The notes: generated from the sequence alone by a model not told the origin. 41,320 nucleotides of DNA from Oscillospiraceae bacterium (GCA_015067675.1 SVMB01000023.1:1-41320), one strand, 5' to 3'. Shown: positions 8,669 through 18,497, counted from the stretch's first letter. Made by a program: numbers and translations.

Positions 8669-9013
8669 TTACTCCTCGACGTGTTCAAGACCCTGATCGA
8701 GGATGGTGCGGACATGGCTGTCCGCCAGAGAATAGACCATTGCTTTTCCTTCGCGCCGGGCACGGACCAGATGGTTCTGCTTGAGAACGCGAAGCTGATG
8801 GGAGATTGCCGACTGGGTCATGTTCAGCAGCTGTGCCAGGTCGCCCACGCACAGCTCACTTTCATAGAGAACGTAGAGGATTTTGATGCGTGTTGAGTCG
8901 CCGAATACCTTGTAAAGCTCAGCGATATCGTAAAGCAGCTCTTCATCGGGGAGCCGGTCCCGGATTGCCGAAAGCTCGTCGGCAGATAGCATCAGGCCGC
9001 TGTCAAGATCCAT
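8669..9013 (-). CDS. ArsR/SmtB-family zinc-responsive repressor
   Basis: A 114-residue winged-helix repressor. The segment SELCVGDLAQLLNMTQSAISHQLRV is split here as ELCVGDLAQ (helix alpha-3, as in SmtB) and TQSAISHQLRVLK (DNA-recognition helix). The C-terminal helix holds Asp98, His100, His111 and Glu114, with the same spacing (+2, +13, +16) as the alpha-5 zinc site Asp104/His106/His117/Glu120 of SmtB. That supports zinc sensing and derepression on zinc binding. It is the first gene of the operon with the P-type ATPase and its own start overlaps a likely operator. GGATGG at 9024-9029 serves as ribosome binding site. Confidence 0.93.
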   Translation of the reverse strand: MDLDSGLMLSADELSAIRDRLPDEELLYDIAELYKVFGDSTRIKILYVLYESELCVGDLAQLLNMTQSAISHQLRVLKQNHLVRARREGKAMVYSLADSHVRTILDQGLEHVEE

Positions 9014-9028
9014 GAGTTATTGACCATC

Positions 9029-9085
9029 CATTCATATGAATTATTGTTCATGCGTTTAGTATAACACAGATACAGGAAATGTCAA
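9029..9085 (-). promoter_or_regulatory. Promoter and SmtB/CzrA-type operator of the metal operon
   Basis: On the minus strand TTGACA (9080-9085), a 16-base spacer and TATACT (9058-9063) form a strong promoter. Immediately downstream, 9029-9052 reads CATGAACAATAATTCATATG followed by AA, close to the imperfect inverted repeat (TGAACA...TTCA) recognised by SmtB/CzrA-family repressors. Binding there would block the transcription start. Confidence 0.8.
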
Positions 9086-9117
9086 TAGGGAAATGTGACT
9101 ATTTTAGGGGAGACGAG

Positions 9118-9151
9118 AAAAAAAACACGGTACGGAGTTATCCGTACCGTG
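9118..9151 (-). terminator. Terminator after the MBL-fold gene pair
   Basis: An 11-bp stem CACGGTACGGA (9126-9136) with 9141-9151, followed on the minus strand by eight T (plus-strand A run 9118-9125). It begins 14 bases after the stop of the 9165-9977 gene. Confidence 0.85.
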
Positions 9152-9164
9152 CCGCAGTGCCGAT

Positions 9165-9977
9165 TTACAGGTTGAGCGTTGCGTTATCCTCAAGGATGAC
9201 CACACGATCGCCGAGAAGCTGGGTCACTTCCGCCTTCTGTTCGGCGTAATGATTGAGGATATCCCGTCCGTGGTGGATGAAGGCGAGCTTCCCGGGGACG
9301 AGATCCCGGTCGATAAGCGCCTGCGCCACGTCCGTGGGATGATGGTGACCGGTCTCGGTGAGCAGGAGATCAGCGGGCATGAGGGACGCGTAATCGTCAA
9401 GGCCGCCGGTGTCGCCGGTGTAGACGATGCGCTTGCCGTCAGCCTCGATGAGGAAGCCAAAGCTCTTCCAGGGAGCGCCATCCTCGTGGGCGAGATGGTG
9501 ATTGTGCAGCGCGGTCACGCGCAGGCCGTCCTCTTCGAAGAGCAGACCGTCCTCATATTCGCGGGCGGTGACGGTGACACCCAGAGCGGTACGCTGATTC
9601 GTAAAGACCGGCGGCATATCGGGATTTTTAAGAACACTGTCGGGGAAGCGCATCAGATCCAGACCGTACCAGACGCGGATATCGGGGATGTAGAGATCGA
9701 CATCCATGGGAGCACTTTCGTGGTAGCGTCCGTTGACCTTGCGGATGACGCCGAAGAGGTTTGCAAGGCCGCCGATGTGGTCAAAGTGGACGTGGGAAAT
9801 GACAACCTTGCGGGTTTTGACCGGATCAAGACCTTTGAGGTAGGCGGTGTAGGAGCAGGTCTCACCGGCATCGAAAACATAAAGGCGATCATTATATTCC
9901 ACGACAAAGGAGCAATGGTGACGGCCCGGCATGGGTTCGGTACCGGAGCAGGTGCCCAGAATGTGCAGCTTGATCAT
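9165..9977 (-). CDS. Metallo-beta-lactamase-fold hydrolase, copy A
   Basis: A 270-residue MBL-fold protein of the RNase Z/PhnP-like type. The dinuclear metal signature is HVHFDHIGG near residue 62; the third-strand metal ligand Asp lies in VYTGDTGG; later His ligands are likely in LTETGHHHP and FIHHGRD. The N-terminal IKLHILGTCSGTEPMPGRHH is typical of RNase Z-like proteins, but the length and the lack of an obvious flexible arm argue against a true tRNA 3' processing enzyme. The substrate is unknown. Only 11 bases separate it from its paralogue upstream, and AGGAGGGC precedes its ATG. Confidence 0.87.
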   Translation of the reverse strand: MIKLHILGTCSGTEPMPGRHHCSFVVEYNDRLYVFDAGETCSYTAYLKGLDPVKTRKVVISHVHFDHIGGLANLFGVIRKVNGRYHESAPMDVDLYIPDIRVWYGLDLMRFPDSVLKNPDMPPVFTNQRTALGVTVTAREYEDGLLFEEDGLRVTALHNHHLAHEDGAPWKSFGFLIEADGKRIVYTGDTGGLDDYASLMPADLLLTETGHHHPTDVAQALIDRDLVPGKLAFIHHGRDILNHYAEQKAEVTQLLGDRVVILEDNATLNL

Positions 9978-9988
9978 AAATTGCCCTC

Positions 9989-10762
9989 CTACAGAGTGAT
10001 GGTGGAGTAGTCCTCGAGAATTATCGCGCGGTTACCCATGAGCTGCTTGAGCTGGGCCTTCATCTCATTGTAGTGATTGAGAATATCGCGGCCGTGATGG
10101 ATAAATGCCAGGGTATCCGGCACCTGATCGCGGGAGATGAGCTCGGTAGCGATGTTGATGGGATTGTGATGACCGGTTTCGGTGATGAGGAGGTTGGCGG
10201 GCAGGAGCATGGAGTAGTCGGCGATGCCCTTGGTGTCGCCGGAGTAGACGATGCGCTTGCCCTCGGCCTCGATGAGGAAGCCGAAGCTCTTCCAGGGAGC
10301 GCCGTCCTCATGGGGGAGATGGTGATTGTGCAGGGCACGCACGCGGATACCGTCGTCGTCAAAGAGGATGCCGTCGGAATACTCGTGGGCGTTGATGTTG
10401 AAGTCGTGCTTGAAGCCGCCCTCGGTGTAGGTCAGCATCTGATAAATACCCTCCCAGGCACGGATCTCGGGGATAAACAGCTCGATGTCGCGGTTCTGCA
10501 GCGTATGATGCATACCGTCGAGCTTGCGGATGTTCCAGAAAAGGTTGCCCAGACCGCCGATATGGTCCATGTGGGTATGGGAGATGATGATTTTGCGGGT
10601 ACGCATGAGATCAATGCCCTTGAGATGGGCAGTGTAGGAGCAGCATTCACCGGCGTCGAAGAAGTAGAGACGGTTGTTGAACTCAACCGCGAAAGAACAG
10701 TGGTGACGTTCGGGCATGGGCTCAGTGCCGGCGCAGGTACCCAGAATGTGCAGTTTCAGCAT
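9989..10762 (-). CDS. Metallo-beta-lactamase-fold hydrolase, copy B
   Basis: A 257-residue paralogue of the downstream gene: it shares LHILGTCAGTEPMPERHHCS, the metal motif HTHMDHIGG, the Asp strand VYSGDTKG, LITETGHHNP and FIHHGRDILNHY. The two proteins diverge mainly in the middle (residues about 85-130), where the substrate-facing loops lie. GGAGGG precedes its ATG. It sits 17 bases after the MATE exporter gene, so the three genes probably form one transcript starting at 12230-12258. Confidence 0.87.
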   Translation of the reverse strand: MLKLHILGTCAGTEPMPERHHCSFAVEFNNRLYFFDAGECCSYTAHLKGIDLMRTRKIIISHTHMDHIGGLGNLFWNIRKLDGMHHTLQNRDIELFIPEIRAWEGIYQMLTYTEGGFKHDFNINAHEYSDGILFDDDGIRVRALHNHHLPHEDGAPWKSFGFLIEAEGKRIVYSGDTKGIADYSMLLPANLLITETGHHNPINIATELISRDQVPDTLAFIHHGRDILNHYNEMKAQLKQLMGNRAIILEDYSTITL

Positions 10763-10779
10763 GATTATTTCCCTCCAAA

Positions 10780-12159
10780 TCAGTGTTTTTCAACGACAGA
10801 CTGGATCCAGCGCATACTGCGATAGTAGCGCAGGCCGATGATGGATTTCAGTCCGTCTTCAACGAGCAGCATCAGAACATAAACGACCAGGAAAGGCCAT
10901 TTGAGAAGCATTCCGGTGATGAACACCAGCGGCAGCGTGATAAAATACAGGCAGTAAAGGTCGAGCTTGAGGCCGGTTTTGGTGTCTCCGCCGCCGCGGA
11001 AGATGCCAACGACCAGAATGTAGGGCGTATTGCGCAGCACAAGCTCAATGCAGTAGATGAGAAGCATGATACGGGTGGTGGCGCGTACCGTGTCGGAAAT
11101 GCTGAAGAAAGTGAGAATGGGATCGCGCAGGAAGATCATGATGGCTCCCAGGCAAAGGCTTACAGTGGTGTAGAGCGCCATGCAGCTGCGGGCATGCTTT
11201 TTGGCTTCCTCGTACTCACCGGCGCCCACGCTTTTGCCGACGATGACGTTGGTGGCGTTGCAGATACCGACGAAGAAGGCAAAGACGATGTTCTCGATGG
11301 TACGGGTGATGGTGAGGGCAGCGTAGTTATCGGTACCCATGTGACCAAAGACCATGTTGTAGGCAGTGTAGCCGATGCCCCAGATGGATTCGTTGAGGAG
11401 AACCGGCAGGCTGCGGACGGCATAGGTCTTGGCGAAAGCACGGTCAAAGGTGAAAAGCTGGGAAAAACCGGTGCCGAGCATGTTGCGTTTTTTAAGAGAC
11501 CAGAGCAGCATGACCAGCGGCGTGACAAAGGCGGAGAGGGTAGTTGCAAGAGCTGCACCGGCGACGCCCATCTGCGGCATACCGAACTTGCCGAAGATGA
11601 AGATGTAGTTGCAGGATACGTTGACCAGAACGCCTGCAATGTTTGCAAACATCGGGATACGGGTCTCCTCCGTGCAGCGCAGCACCGCAGCCCAGACCTG
11701 ATTGAAAGCGCTGCCGATGTAGGAAAAACAGGCAAAGCGCAGATACCGGATGCCGAGCTCGATCATCGCCGGATCCTTGGTAAACATCGAGATCATCTGA
11801 CGCGGAAAAAACAGGACAACGAGCGAGAATACGATAGCCGTGGGAACGGTTGCCAGCAGCATCAGACCGTGGGCATTGTGAATACGCCTGTGATCACCGG
11901 CGCCCCAGTACTGGGAGATGAAAACCGCACCGCCCGAGGCGACGCCGAACATGATCATGTTGATGAAGAAGGCAATCTGCGCAGCCGCACCGACGGCAGC
12001 GATGGCGGTATCGCCCAGCTGACCGACCATAACCGTATCAACGGCGGCAAAGGTGGATGTGAGCAGATTCTGAAAGGCGATGGGGAGGGCAAGCGGTGCA
12101 AGCCGCCGGATGAATCCGGGCTCAATAAGACCGTGCAGTGCGCGGACAGGACTGTTCAT
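10780..12159 (-). CDS. MATE-family multidrug/Na+ antiporter
   Basis: A 459-residue inner-membrane protein with about twelve hydrophobic segments and the MATE opening LALPIAFQNLLTSTFAAVDT followed by GQLGDTAIAAVG. The second half repeats the pattern (LPVLLNESIWGIGYTAYN, then GICNATNVIVGKSVGAGEY), as expected for the internal pseudo-twofold repeat. MATE proteins export cationic drugs or metabolites in exchange for Na+ or H+; the substrate here is not predictable. GGAGGT lies at 12174-12179. The C-terminal end RYYRSMRWIQSVVEKH is soluble. Confidence 0.93.
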   Translation of the reverse strand: MNSPVRALHGLIEPGFIRRLAPLALPIAFQNLLTSTFAAVDTVMVGQLGDTAIAAVGAAAQIAFFINMIMFGVASGGAVFISQYWGAGDHRRIHNAHGLMLLATVPTAIVFSLVVLFFPRQMISMFTKDPAMIELGIRYLRFACFSYIGSAFNQVWAAVLRCTEETRIPMFANIAGVLVNVSCNYIFIFGKFGMPQMGVAGAALATTLSAFVTPLVMLLWSLKKRNMLGTGFSQLFTFDRAFAKTYAVRSLPVLLNESIWGIGYTAYNMVFGHMGTDNYAALTITRTIENIVFAFFVGICNATNVIVGKSVGAGEYEEAKKHARSCMALYTTVSLCLGAIMIFLRDPILTFFSISDTVRATTRIMLLIYCIELVLRNTPYILVVGIFRGGGDTKTGLKLDLYCLYFITLPLVFITGMLLKWPFLVVYVLMLLVEDGLKSIIGLRYYRSMRWIQSVVEKH

Positions 12160-12229
12160 AGCTTTGATCTGTTACCTCCGTTTGTGAAAATGAGGCCGTG
12201 CAGGCCTCTGAGGATTCTCTATCTCTTTC

Positions 12230-12258
12230 AGTATAGCCCAAAACGGTGAAAAACGCAA
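12230..12258 (-). promoter_or_regulatory. Promoter for the MATE/MBL operon
   Basis: Minus strand: TTGCGT (12253-12258), 17-base spacer, TATACT (12230-12235). The 5' leader then carries a small perfect hairpin GAGGCC-GTGCA-GGCCTC at 12192-12208, of unknown role. Confidence 0.6.
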
Positions 12259-12349
12259 GAGGGAGGAGGAATCGGGAACCATAAAATATACATGCTCCTC
12301 CGAAAATAATATTTATCGTCTCCCACTTTCATTTTCGTGCAGTTTGTGC

Positions 12350-12355
12350 TATACT
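12350..12355 (+). promoter_or_regulatory. Likely -10 box for the zinc-ribbon/ktrBA operon
   Basis: TATACT at 12350-12355, 67 bases before the ATG at 12422. The -35 region is poor (TTTCAT/TTCATT), so an activator or another sigma factor may be involved, or the call is wrong. Confidence 0.4.
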
Positions 12356-12421
12356 AACCACAATCGGAGCGGACAAAGAATGTTCCGCTCATCAATATCG
12401 TTGAAAAGGAATGCCAATAAG

Positions 12422-12931
12422 ATGATATTTTGCAGAATTTGCGGAGCCGAAATCCGCAGTGATACCCGAAAATGCCCTGAATGCGGTACGCCGGTGTATA
12501 CGGAAGCTGTCAGCAGACAAAATCCCGCCGAAGGACCGGAAACCGAAGCCGACGGCTGTGACAACAGTGTAATTCCAAAGAGAGAGAACGGGGTTTTACA
12601 TATGGATGCACCGTCCTGCGTGCGTATTCAGCATGAGGTGACAGGCAATGTGACGGTTTGTCCTGAAAGAAATGCACCGCAGCCCCAGGCTAACCATGCA
12701 TTTGCCGTTCTTTCCACCTGGGATTTTCTCTGGAGCTTTGTACTGCTCTCGATTCCGGTGGTTGGCCTGATCATCGCCATTGTATGGGCATGCGGCGGTG
12801 CCCACAATCAGAATCGCCGCCACATGGGCAGAGCCTGTCTGCTGCTTTTCGGTGCCGCAGCGCTGCTGGCGCTGGGTATTGCAATGGGCGCGGCGCTGCA
12901 GTATGTCTCATGGGCGGGATGGTATTATTAA
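12422..12931 (+). CDS. Zinc-ribbon membrane protein, unknown function
   Basis: A 169-residue protein starting MIFCRICGAEIRSDTRKCPE: a CxxC-x9-CxxC zinc ribbon in the first 25 residues. A polar linker follows, then two hydrophobic segments (about residues 105-127 and 138-158) separated by a basic loop NQNRRHMGRA, so it is a small two-pass membrane protein with a cytoplasmic zinc ribbon. Proteins of this layout are common in Firmicutes without a known role. ATG 12422 is chosen because the zinc ribbon starts there and AAAAGGA precedes it. It ends 28 bases before ktrB, hinting at shared expression but not proving a function in K+ uptake. Confidence 0.75.
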   Translation: MIFCRICGAEIRSDTRKCPECGTPVYTEAVSRQNPAEGPETEADGCDNSVIPKRENGVLHMDAPSCVRIQHEVTGNVTVCPERNAPQPQANHAFAVLSTWDFLWSFVLLSIPVVGLIIAIVWACGGAHNQNRRHMGRACLLLFGAAALLALGIAMGAALQYVSWAGWYY

Positions 12932-12959
12932 GCAGAAATTTCCCGACGGAGGCAATAAG

Positions 12960-14351
12960 ATGTCAGATAATCAGTTTATAAAACGTAAACCGCAGACCCG
13001 TGAATCCGGTTCTTCCTCCAACGGCGGTACCGGTCCCATGCAGATCATCATCATGGGGTATTGTATCATCATTCTTCTTGGTACCTTTCTGCTCAGTCTG
13101 CCGCTGGCAACGCGTTCAGGAACCTCGGTACCGCTGGTTGATGCGCTGTTTACTGCGACTTCTGCCACCTGCGTGACAGGTTTGATCGTACGCGATACAT
13201 ACAGCTTCTGGTCGCCCTTCGGACAGGCGGTTATTATTTCACTGATTCAGGTCGGTGGTCTGGGCTTTGTGACCTTTGCCATTATGGCCGCGACCCTGAC
13301 CGGCAGGCGCATCGGTCTGCGTGAGCGTATGTTGATGCAAGGTTCGGTATCGGCTCCGCAGCTGGGCGGTATCGTGCGCATGACGCGCTTCATCATTGCC
13401 GGGGCATTGGGCATTGAGCTGACCGGAGCGCTGCTTTTATCCATTCGCTTCATACCTCGCTTCGGCGTGGGAAAGGGAATCTGGTTTTCGATCTTTCATG
13501 CCATATCGGCCTTCTGCAACGCAGGCTTTGACCTGATGGGTATTGAAAGCCGCTACTCCTCCCTGACCGCTTTCGCAGGCGATCCGTTGGTCAGCCTGGT
13601 GATTGTAGGACTTATCACCCTTGGAGGTCTGGGCTATTTTGTCTGGGCGGATATCCGCACCAATCGGGGAAACTTTAAACGCTATAAACTCCACACAAAG
13701 ATCGTTCTTGTCACCTCACTTGCACTGACGCTGGGCGGCACGGTGCTGATCTTTCTCTTTGAACTGGGCGGAGAGGTCTTTGAAGGTCTCAACTTCGGTC
13801 AGCAATGGCTGGCGTCGCTGTTTCAGTCTGTCACCATGCGTACCGCCGGATTCAATACCGTGGATCTGGGTGCAATGAGCAATGCAAGCGCTCTGCTGCT
13901 GATGGTGCTCATGCTCATCGGCGGCTCGTCTGGTTCCACTGCCGGCGGTATCAAGACCACGACCTTTGCGGTATTCTTCCTGTGCATCTGGTCAGAAGTG
14001 CGCCGCCGCCGTGCGGTTGAGGTCTTTGGACGCCGCATTTCCGATGAGACGGTGCGCAATGCCTGCTGTGTGGTGGCATTGAGTCTGGTGTTCTGTCTGC
14101 TGGCAGCGATGCTGCTGTGCTGTTTTGATGGGATTGGGCTCAAGGAGAGCCTGTTTGAAACCGTGTCGGCAGTGGCGACGGTAGGCTGCTCGCTGGGAGT
14201 CACACCTACCCTGAGTACGCCGTCACTGCTGGTGGTGATTCTGCTGATGTTCTACGGCAGAGTCGGCAGTCTGACGATCCTGGTTGCATTCTCGCAGGCA
14301 TATGAAAATGCGGCATCCACGATGCCGCTCGAGGAAATCACAATAGGCTGA
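12960..14351 (+). CDS. ktrB: Ktr/Trk-type potassium transporter membrane subunit
   Basis: A 463-residue membrane protein of the TrkH/KtrB superfamily. Four M1-P-M2 units are visible by their filter segments: TSATCVTGL, SAFCNAGFDL, MRTAGFNTVDLG and VATVGCSLGVT, each with the conserved filter glycine. QVGGLGFVTF and TLGGLGYFVW follow the P loops as in KtrB. The length suits KtrB rather than the longer TrkH. It takes up K+ coupled to Na+ or H+, gated by the RCK subunit encoded next door. ATG 12960 is preferred: GGAGG at 12948-12952 lies seven bases upstream. Confidence 0.94.
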   Translation: MSDNQFIKRKPQTRESGSSSNGGTGPMQIIIMGYCIIILLGTFLLSLPLATRSGTSVPLVDALFTATSATCVTGLIVRDTYSFWSPFGQAVIISLIQVGGLGFVTFAIMAATLTGRRIGLRERMLMQGSVSAPQLGGIVRMTRFIIAGALGIELTGALLLSIRFIPRFGVGKGIWFSIFHAISAFCNAGFDLMGIESRYSSLTAFAGDPLVSLVIVGLITLGGLGYFVWADIRTNRGNFKRYKLHTKIVLVTSLALTLGGTVLIFLFELGGEVFEGLNFGQQWLASLFQSVTMRTAGFNTVDLGAMSNASALLLMVLMLIGGSSGSTAGGIKTTTFAVFFLCIWSEVRRRRAVEVFGRRISDETVRNACCVVALSLVFCLLAAMLLCCFDGIGLKESLFETVSAVATVGCSLGVTPTLSTPSLLVVILLMFYGRVGSLTILVAFSQAYENAASTMPLEEITIG

Positions 14352-14367
14352 AGAAAAGGAGAATAAT

Positions 14368-15009
14368 ATGAAATCAATTCTGATTGTCGGCCTCGGCCGA
14401 TTCGGCAGATATATGGCGCAATATCTCTACGAGCGCGGCAATGAAGTAATGGCCATTGACAGCGTGGAGGAAAAGGTCAATATGGTGCTGCCGTTTGTGA
14501 CAAACGCGCAGATCGGTGACGCGACCAATGAGCAGTTTATCGCACAGCTTGGCGTGGGTAACTTTGATCTGTGCGTGGTGGCCATTGAGAATAACTTCCA
14601 GAGCTCACTGGAAGCGACGTCGCTTCTGAAAGACTACGGCGCACGGTTTGTGCTGGCACGCGCAGGACGTGACGTGCATGCCAAATTCCTCCTGCGCAAC
14701 GGCGCCGATGAGATTGTCTACACCGAAAAGGAGATGGCCGAGCGTATGGCGGTCAAATACGGCTCGGACAATATCTTTGACTATATCCAGCTTGACGACG
14801 AATATTCGATTTATGAAATCAGCGTGCCGGAGTCCTGGGTGGGCCGCACGATTGCCCAGAAGAATATCCGTGCAAAGTATAACATTAACATCCTTGCCAC
14901 CAAGGAAGACGACGTGATGTATCCCAATCCCGGCCCGGATCATGTGTTCCTGGAAGAAGAACGGCTGGTAATTATGGGACACAACCGCGATATCGAAAAA
15001 TTGGTGTAA
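14368..15009 (+). CDS. ktrA: RCK-domain regulatory subunit of the Ktr potassium system
   Basis: A 213-residue cytoplasmic protein with an RCK_N Rossmann domain (ILIVGLGRFGRYMAQYL, acidic ribose ligand in VMAIDS, GDATN) and an RCK_C domain from about residue 135 (YEISVPESWVGRTIAQ to the C-terminus). KtrA octamers bind ATP/ADP and c-di-AMP to gate KtrB. It starts 16 bases after ktrB with AAAAGGAG before ATG, so the two are one translational unit. A strong terminator closes the operon. Confidence 0.94.
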   Translation: MKSILIVGLGRFGRYMAQYLYERGNEVMAIDSVEEKVNMVLPFVTNAQIGDATNEQFIAQLGVGNFDLCVVAIENNFQSSLEATSLLKDYGARFVLARAGRDVHAKFLLRNGADEIVYTEKEMAERMAVKYGSDNIFDYIQLDDEYSIYEISVPESWVGRTIAQKNIRAKYNINILATKEDDVMYPNPGPDHVFLEEERLVIMGHNRDIEKLV

Positions 15010-15012
15010 ATC

Positions 15013-15050
15013 ACAAAAATGGCACTGTTAAAAAACAGTGCCATTTTTGT
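15013..15050. terminator. Terminator after ktrA, likely bidirectional
   Basis: A 17-bp perfect stem, 15013-15029 with 15034-15050, AAAA loop, with A5 and T5 runs within the arms. It can serve ktrA on plus and the GH31 gene on minus. The 66 bases from here to 15116 hold nothing else that I recognise. Confidence 0.88.
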
Positions 15051-15116
15051 ATCTGAAGAGTTGCTTTCCGCGCGGTATTCATGCTCCGGAGCAGGGGTGC
15101 TGCGGTGGGGGGAGAA

Positions 15117-16646
15117 TTAGCGTACACGCTCGAAATACGGCAAAACGTTCAGGGGAGCGGCAGCCGTTATCGTCTGCCCGCCGTCATAAATCGTGCCGTC
15201 GGCGCTGCGCCAACGACCCTCGGGCAGGATGACCCGGCGCGTCACAGCACCCTTCTCCAGTACGGGAGCCACCAGAATATCGCTGCCCAGCATGAACTGA
15301 TCCACAATGCGCTCATATCCGCAGCCGGGGAACTCGTATTCCATGCAGCGCAGGATGGGGGCTCCGGTCGATGCATACTCCTCAGCCAGACGCAGAATAT
15401 AGGGCGCGAAGCGCTCGTGCAGCAGGGCTGCTTCTCTGCATAAGGTGACACCGGCGGGAGAGAGCACCCGCCACGGAGCGGCAGAAAACTGCATCATCGG
15501 GAAAAGTGCTGACGCCTGTGCCGTGCGCACGAACAACTCTTCGTCGTAGGCAAGCTCCGAGCCAACCGCGGAGACCGAGCCGCCGCCGATCATGTCCGGA
15601 CAGTTGCAGGCAAAGCCCAGAAGTCCCTGGGCGATGGCGTTGGGAATCAGCGCTCCGATACCGTGGTCGCAGTCCCAGGTGTGGCGCTTGTCGCCCTGTC
15701 GGCAGGCGATGCCCCAGCCGGCATGACGATAGCAGCTCTTGCATTCATTGAGCGGATATTCTGCCGCCAGATCAACATAGCGGGAGTTGAACTCCTGCGG
15801 CGTGACGGGTGTATGAAGAACCGCCTGAGGATCAAGCTGCGCCGGATGTCCGGCATCGAACTTAAAGCCGTCCACGCCGTAGTCACGCATCAGACCGTCC
15901 AGCTCGCCTCTCAGCCAGTCCACGGCCTCGGGATTCGTCAGATCCAGCATGGCGCTGTAGCCGTTCCACCAACGGCGCAGTGACGGCTCGCCGGAAGGCG
16001 TTGTGACCAGCAGACCGCGGGCAAAGAGCTTGCGGAAGGGCATGCTGTCGGGGCTGATAAAGGGTGTAATCCAGATGACGACCTTGAAACCGAGGCTGTG
16101 AAGCTCATCAACCATGGCTTTCGGATCATGAAAACGTGCCGGATGAAAACGCAGCACGCCGAAATTTTCCTGCCAGCTGTCGTCGATCATCAGAACGCCT
16201 GCGGGAAAGCCGTTGTCGATGATACCGTGGGCGTATTCAAGGATACCTTCCTGATTCTGGTTGATCTGCAGCTCGACCCAGGTGTTGTACTGGGGCTTTG
16301 TGAGCAGCAGGGTATCGGGAAGCTTGCCCTGAGGAGGGAAAAAGCGGGCGGAAAGCTCCTGAAATGCGTGTTTGAGATCGCCTGCCTGCCCGGACTGGAT
16401 GGGCGCGGCGGCATTTTCGATCACAATCTTCTCAGGGGTGATCTCCGCGTCAAATTCACGCTCCGACCAGAACCAGCGCCCGTGACTTGAAATAAGCAGG
16501 GGATTGACCTGATTGGAAGCGGCGTTATGATCGGAATTGTTGGCGTGCAGGCTGATTTTGATGTTTTTGCCGCCAAAAGGCATGTTCATGCCGTCAGCGG
16601 CACGCAGACCCCAGAAAACCTCACCGGGCTGTATCAGAATTTCCAC
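15117..16646 (-). CDS. Glycoside hydrolase family 31 (MYORG/NET37-like alpha-glycosidase)
   Basis: A 509-residue cytoplasmic enzyme with a short beta-sandwich N-domain (residues 1-115) and a TIM barrel. The barrel opens with QYNTWVELQINQNQEGILEY; MIDDSWQENFG and FKVVIWITPFISPDS are strands 2-3. The nucleophile is Asp264 in VDGFKFDAGH, and the acid/base is probably Asp327 in HTWDCDHG. The arrangement is like the MYORG group of GH31, where the human member is an alpha-galactosidase, but the bacterial substrate cannot be inferred. The start is GTG 16646 with AAGGG nine bases upstream. Confidence 0.85.
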   Translation of the reverse strand: MEILIQPGEVFWGLRAADGMNMPFGGKNIKISLHANNSDHNAASNQVNPLLISSHGRWFWSEREFDAEITPEKIVIENAAAPIQSGQAGDLKHAFQELSARFFPPQGKLPDTLLLTKPQYNTWVELQINQNQEGILEYAHGIIDNGFPAGVLMIDDSWQENFGVLRFHPARFHDPKAMVDELHSLGFKVVIWITPFISPDSMPFRKLFARGLLVTTPSGEPSLRRWWNGYSAMLDLTNPEAVDWLRGELDGLMRDYGVDGFKFDAGHPAQLDPQAVLHTPVTPQEFNSRYVDLAAEYPLNECKSCYRHAGWGIACRQGDKRHTWDCDHGIGALIPNAIAQGLLGFACNCPDMIGGGSVSAVGSELAYDEELFVRTAQASALFPMMQFSAAPWRVLSPAGVTLCREAALLHERFAPYILRLAEEYASTGAPILRCMEYEFPGCGYERIVDQFMLGSDILVAPVLEKGAVTRRVILPEGRWRSADGTIYDGGQTITAAAPLNVLPYFERVR

Positions 16647-16714
16647 TGTGTGAACCCTTCTTTCGTGGTGATGAGTCGAAAGTACGATGGTACAGCTGTA
16701 TTCAGCGTCAGGAA

Positions 16715-16740
16715 GGATAGTCCATCAAGACGGACCATCC
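16715..16740 (-). terminator. Weak hairpin after the helicase gene
   Basis: A 9-bp stem with one G-T pair (16715-16723 with 16732-16740). On the minus strand it is followed only by TTCCTGACG, so termination would be leaky and the GH31 gene could be partly read from the helicase transcript. Confidence 0.3.
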
Positions 16741-16741
16741 G

Positions 16742-18112
<1,371 letters not shown>

Positions 18113-18165
18113 AAGCAGTCTCGTTTCTTGAATCTATCGTGAAGTCAAATGAAATGTATAAAGAA

Positions 18166-18189
18166 AACGACCTGCAAAAGCAAGTCGTT
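18166..18189 (-). terminator. Terminator of the tRNA-Thr transcript
   Basis: A 10-bp stem with one G-T pair (18166-18175 with 18180-18189), TTTT loop on the minus strand, followed by TTCTTTA. It lies two bases after the tRNA 3' end. Confidence 0.75.
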
Positions 18190-18191
18190 TC

Positions 18192-18267
18192 TGGAGCTAT
18201 TGGCCGGATTCGAACCGGCGACCTGCGCATTACGAGTGCGCTGCTCTACCTGCTGAGCCACAATAGC
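18192..18267 (-). tRNA. tRNA-Thr, anticodon CGT
   Basis: A 76-base cloverleaf on the minus strand with encoded 3' CCA. The acceptor stem is GCTATTG/CAATAGC, the D arm contains GCTCAGCAGGTAGAGC, the anticodon stem is GCGCA/TGCGC with loop CTCGTAA giving anticodon CGT (reads ACG), and the T arm is GCCGGTTCGAATCCGGC. It decodes threonine ACG. Confidence 0.97.
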
Positions 18268-18298
18268 ATATAGGATAACCTTCCTAGATACCTTGAAC

Positions 18299-18327
18299 AG
18301 TATAGCATGAAATCCGGATAAAGTCAA
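18299..18327 (-). promoter_or_regulatory. Promoter of tRNA-Thr
   Basis: Minus strand: TTGACT (18322-18327), 17-base spacer, TATACT (18299-18304), about 32 bases before the mature tRNA 5' end. Confidence 0.85.
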
Positions 18328-18438
18328 GCCTAAACTTCGGCATGGAATCGAAAAAAAGTTTTGTTGAACAATAAACCAAAATAACACAAAAATACAAGAG
18401 TATCGTAGTTTATGACAAGCAATGTGATAAAAATGTAG

Positions 18439-18467
18439 TTGACTGGCATATCTGTCCATGCTATAAT
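18439..18467 (+). promoter_or_regulatory. Promoter of the epimerase/aldolase pair
   Basis: TTGACT (18439-18444), 17-base spacer, consensus TATAAT (18462-18467), 30 bases before the ATG at 18498. It is divergent from the tRNA promoter, with about 110 AT-rich bases between them. Confidence 0.9.
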
Positions 18468-18497
18468 GAATCCAGAATAACAGTGGAGGTATTACAT

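Noticed and set aside
9165-9977. RNase Z (rnz)
   Set aside because: Shares the MBL core and N-terminal motif but lacks a clear flexible arm and occurs as a tandem pair with an exporter gene.
18192-18267. tRNA-Thr as the attachment site of a mobile element
   Set aside because: No integrase or repeated tRNA 3' end is next to it; it has a normal promoter and terminator.
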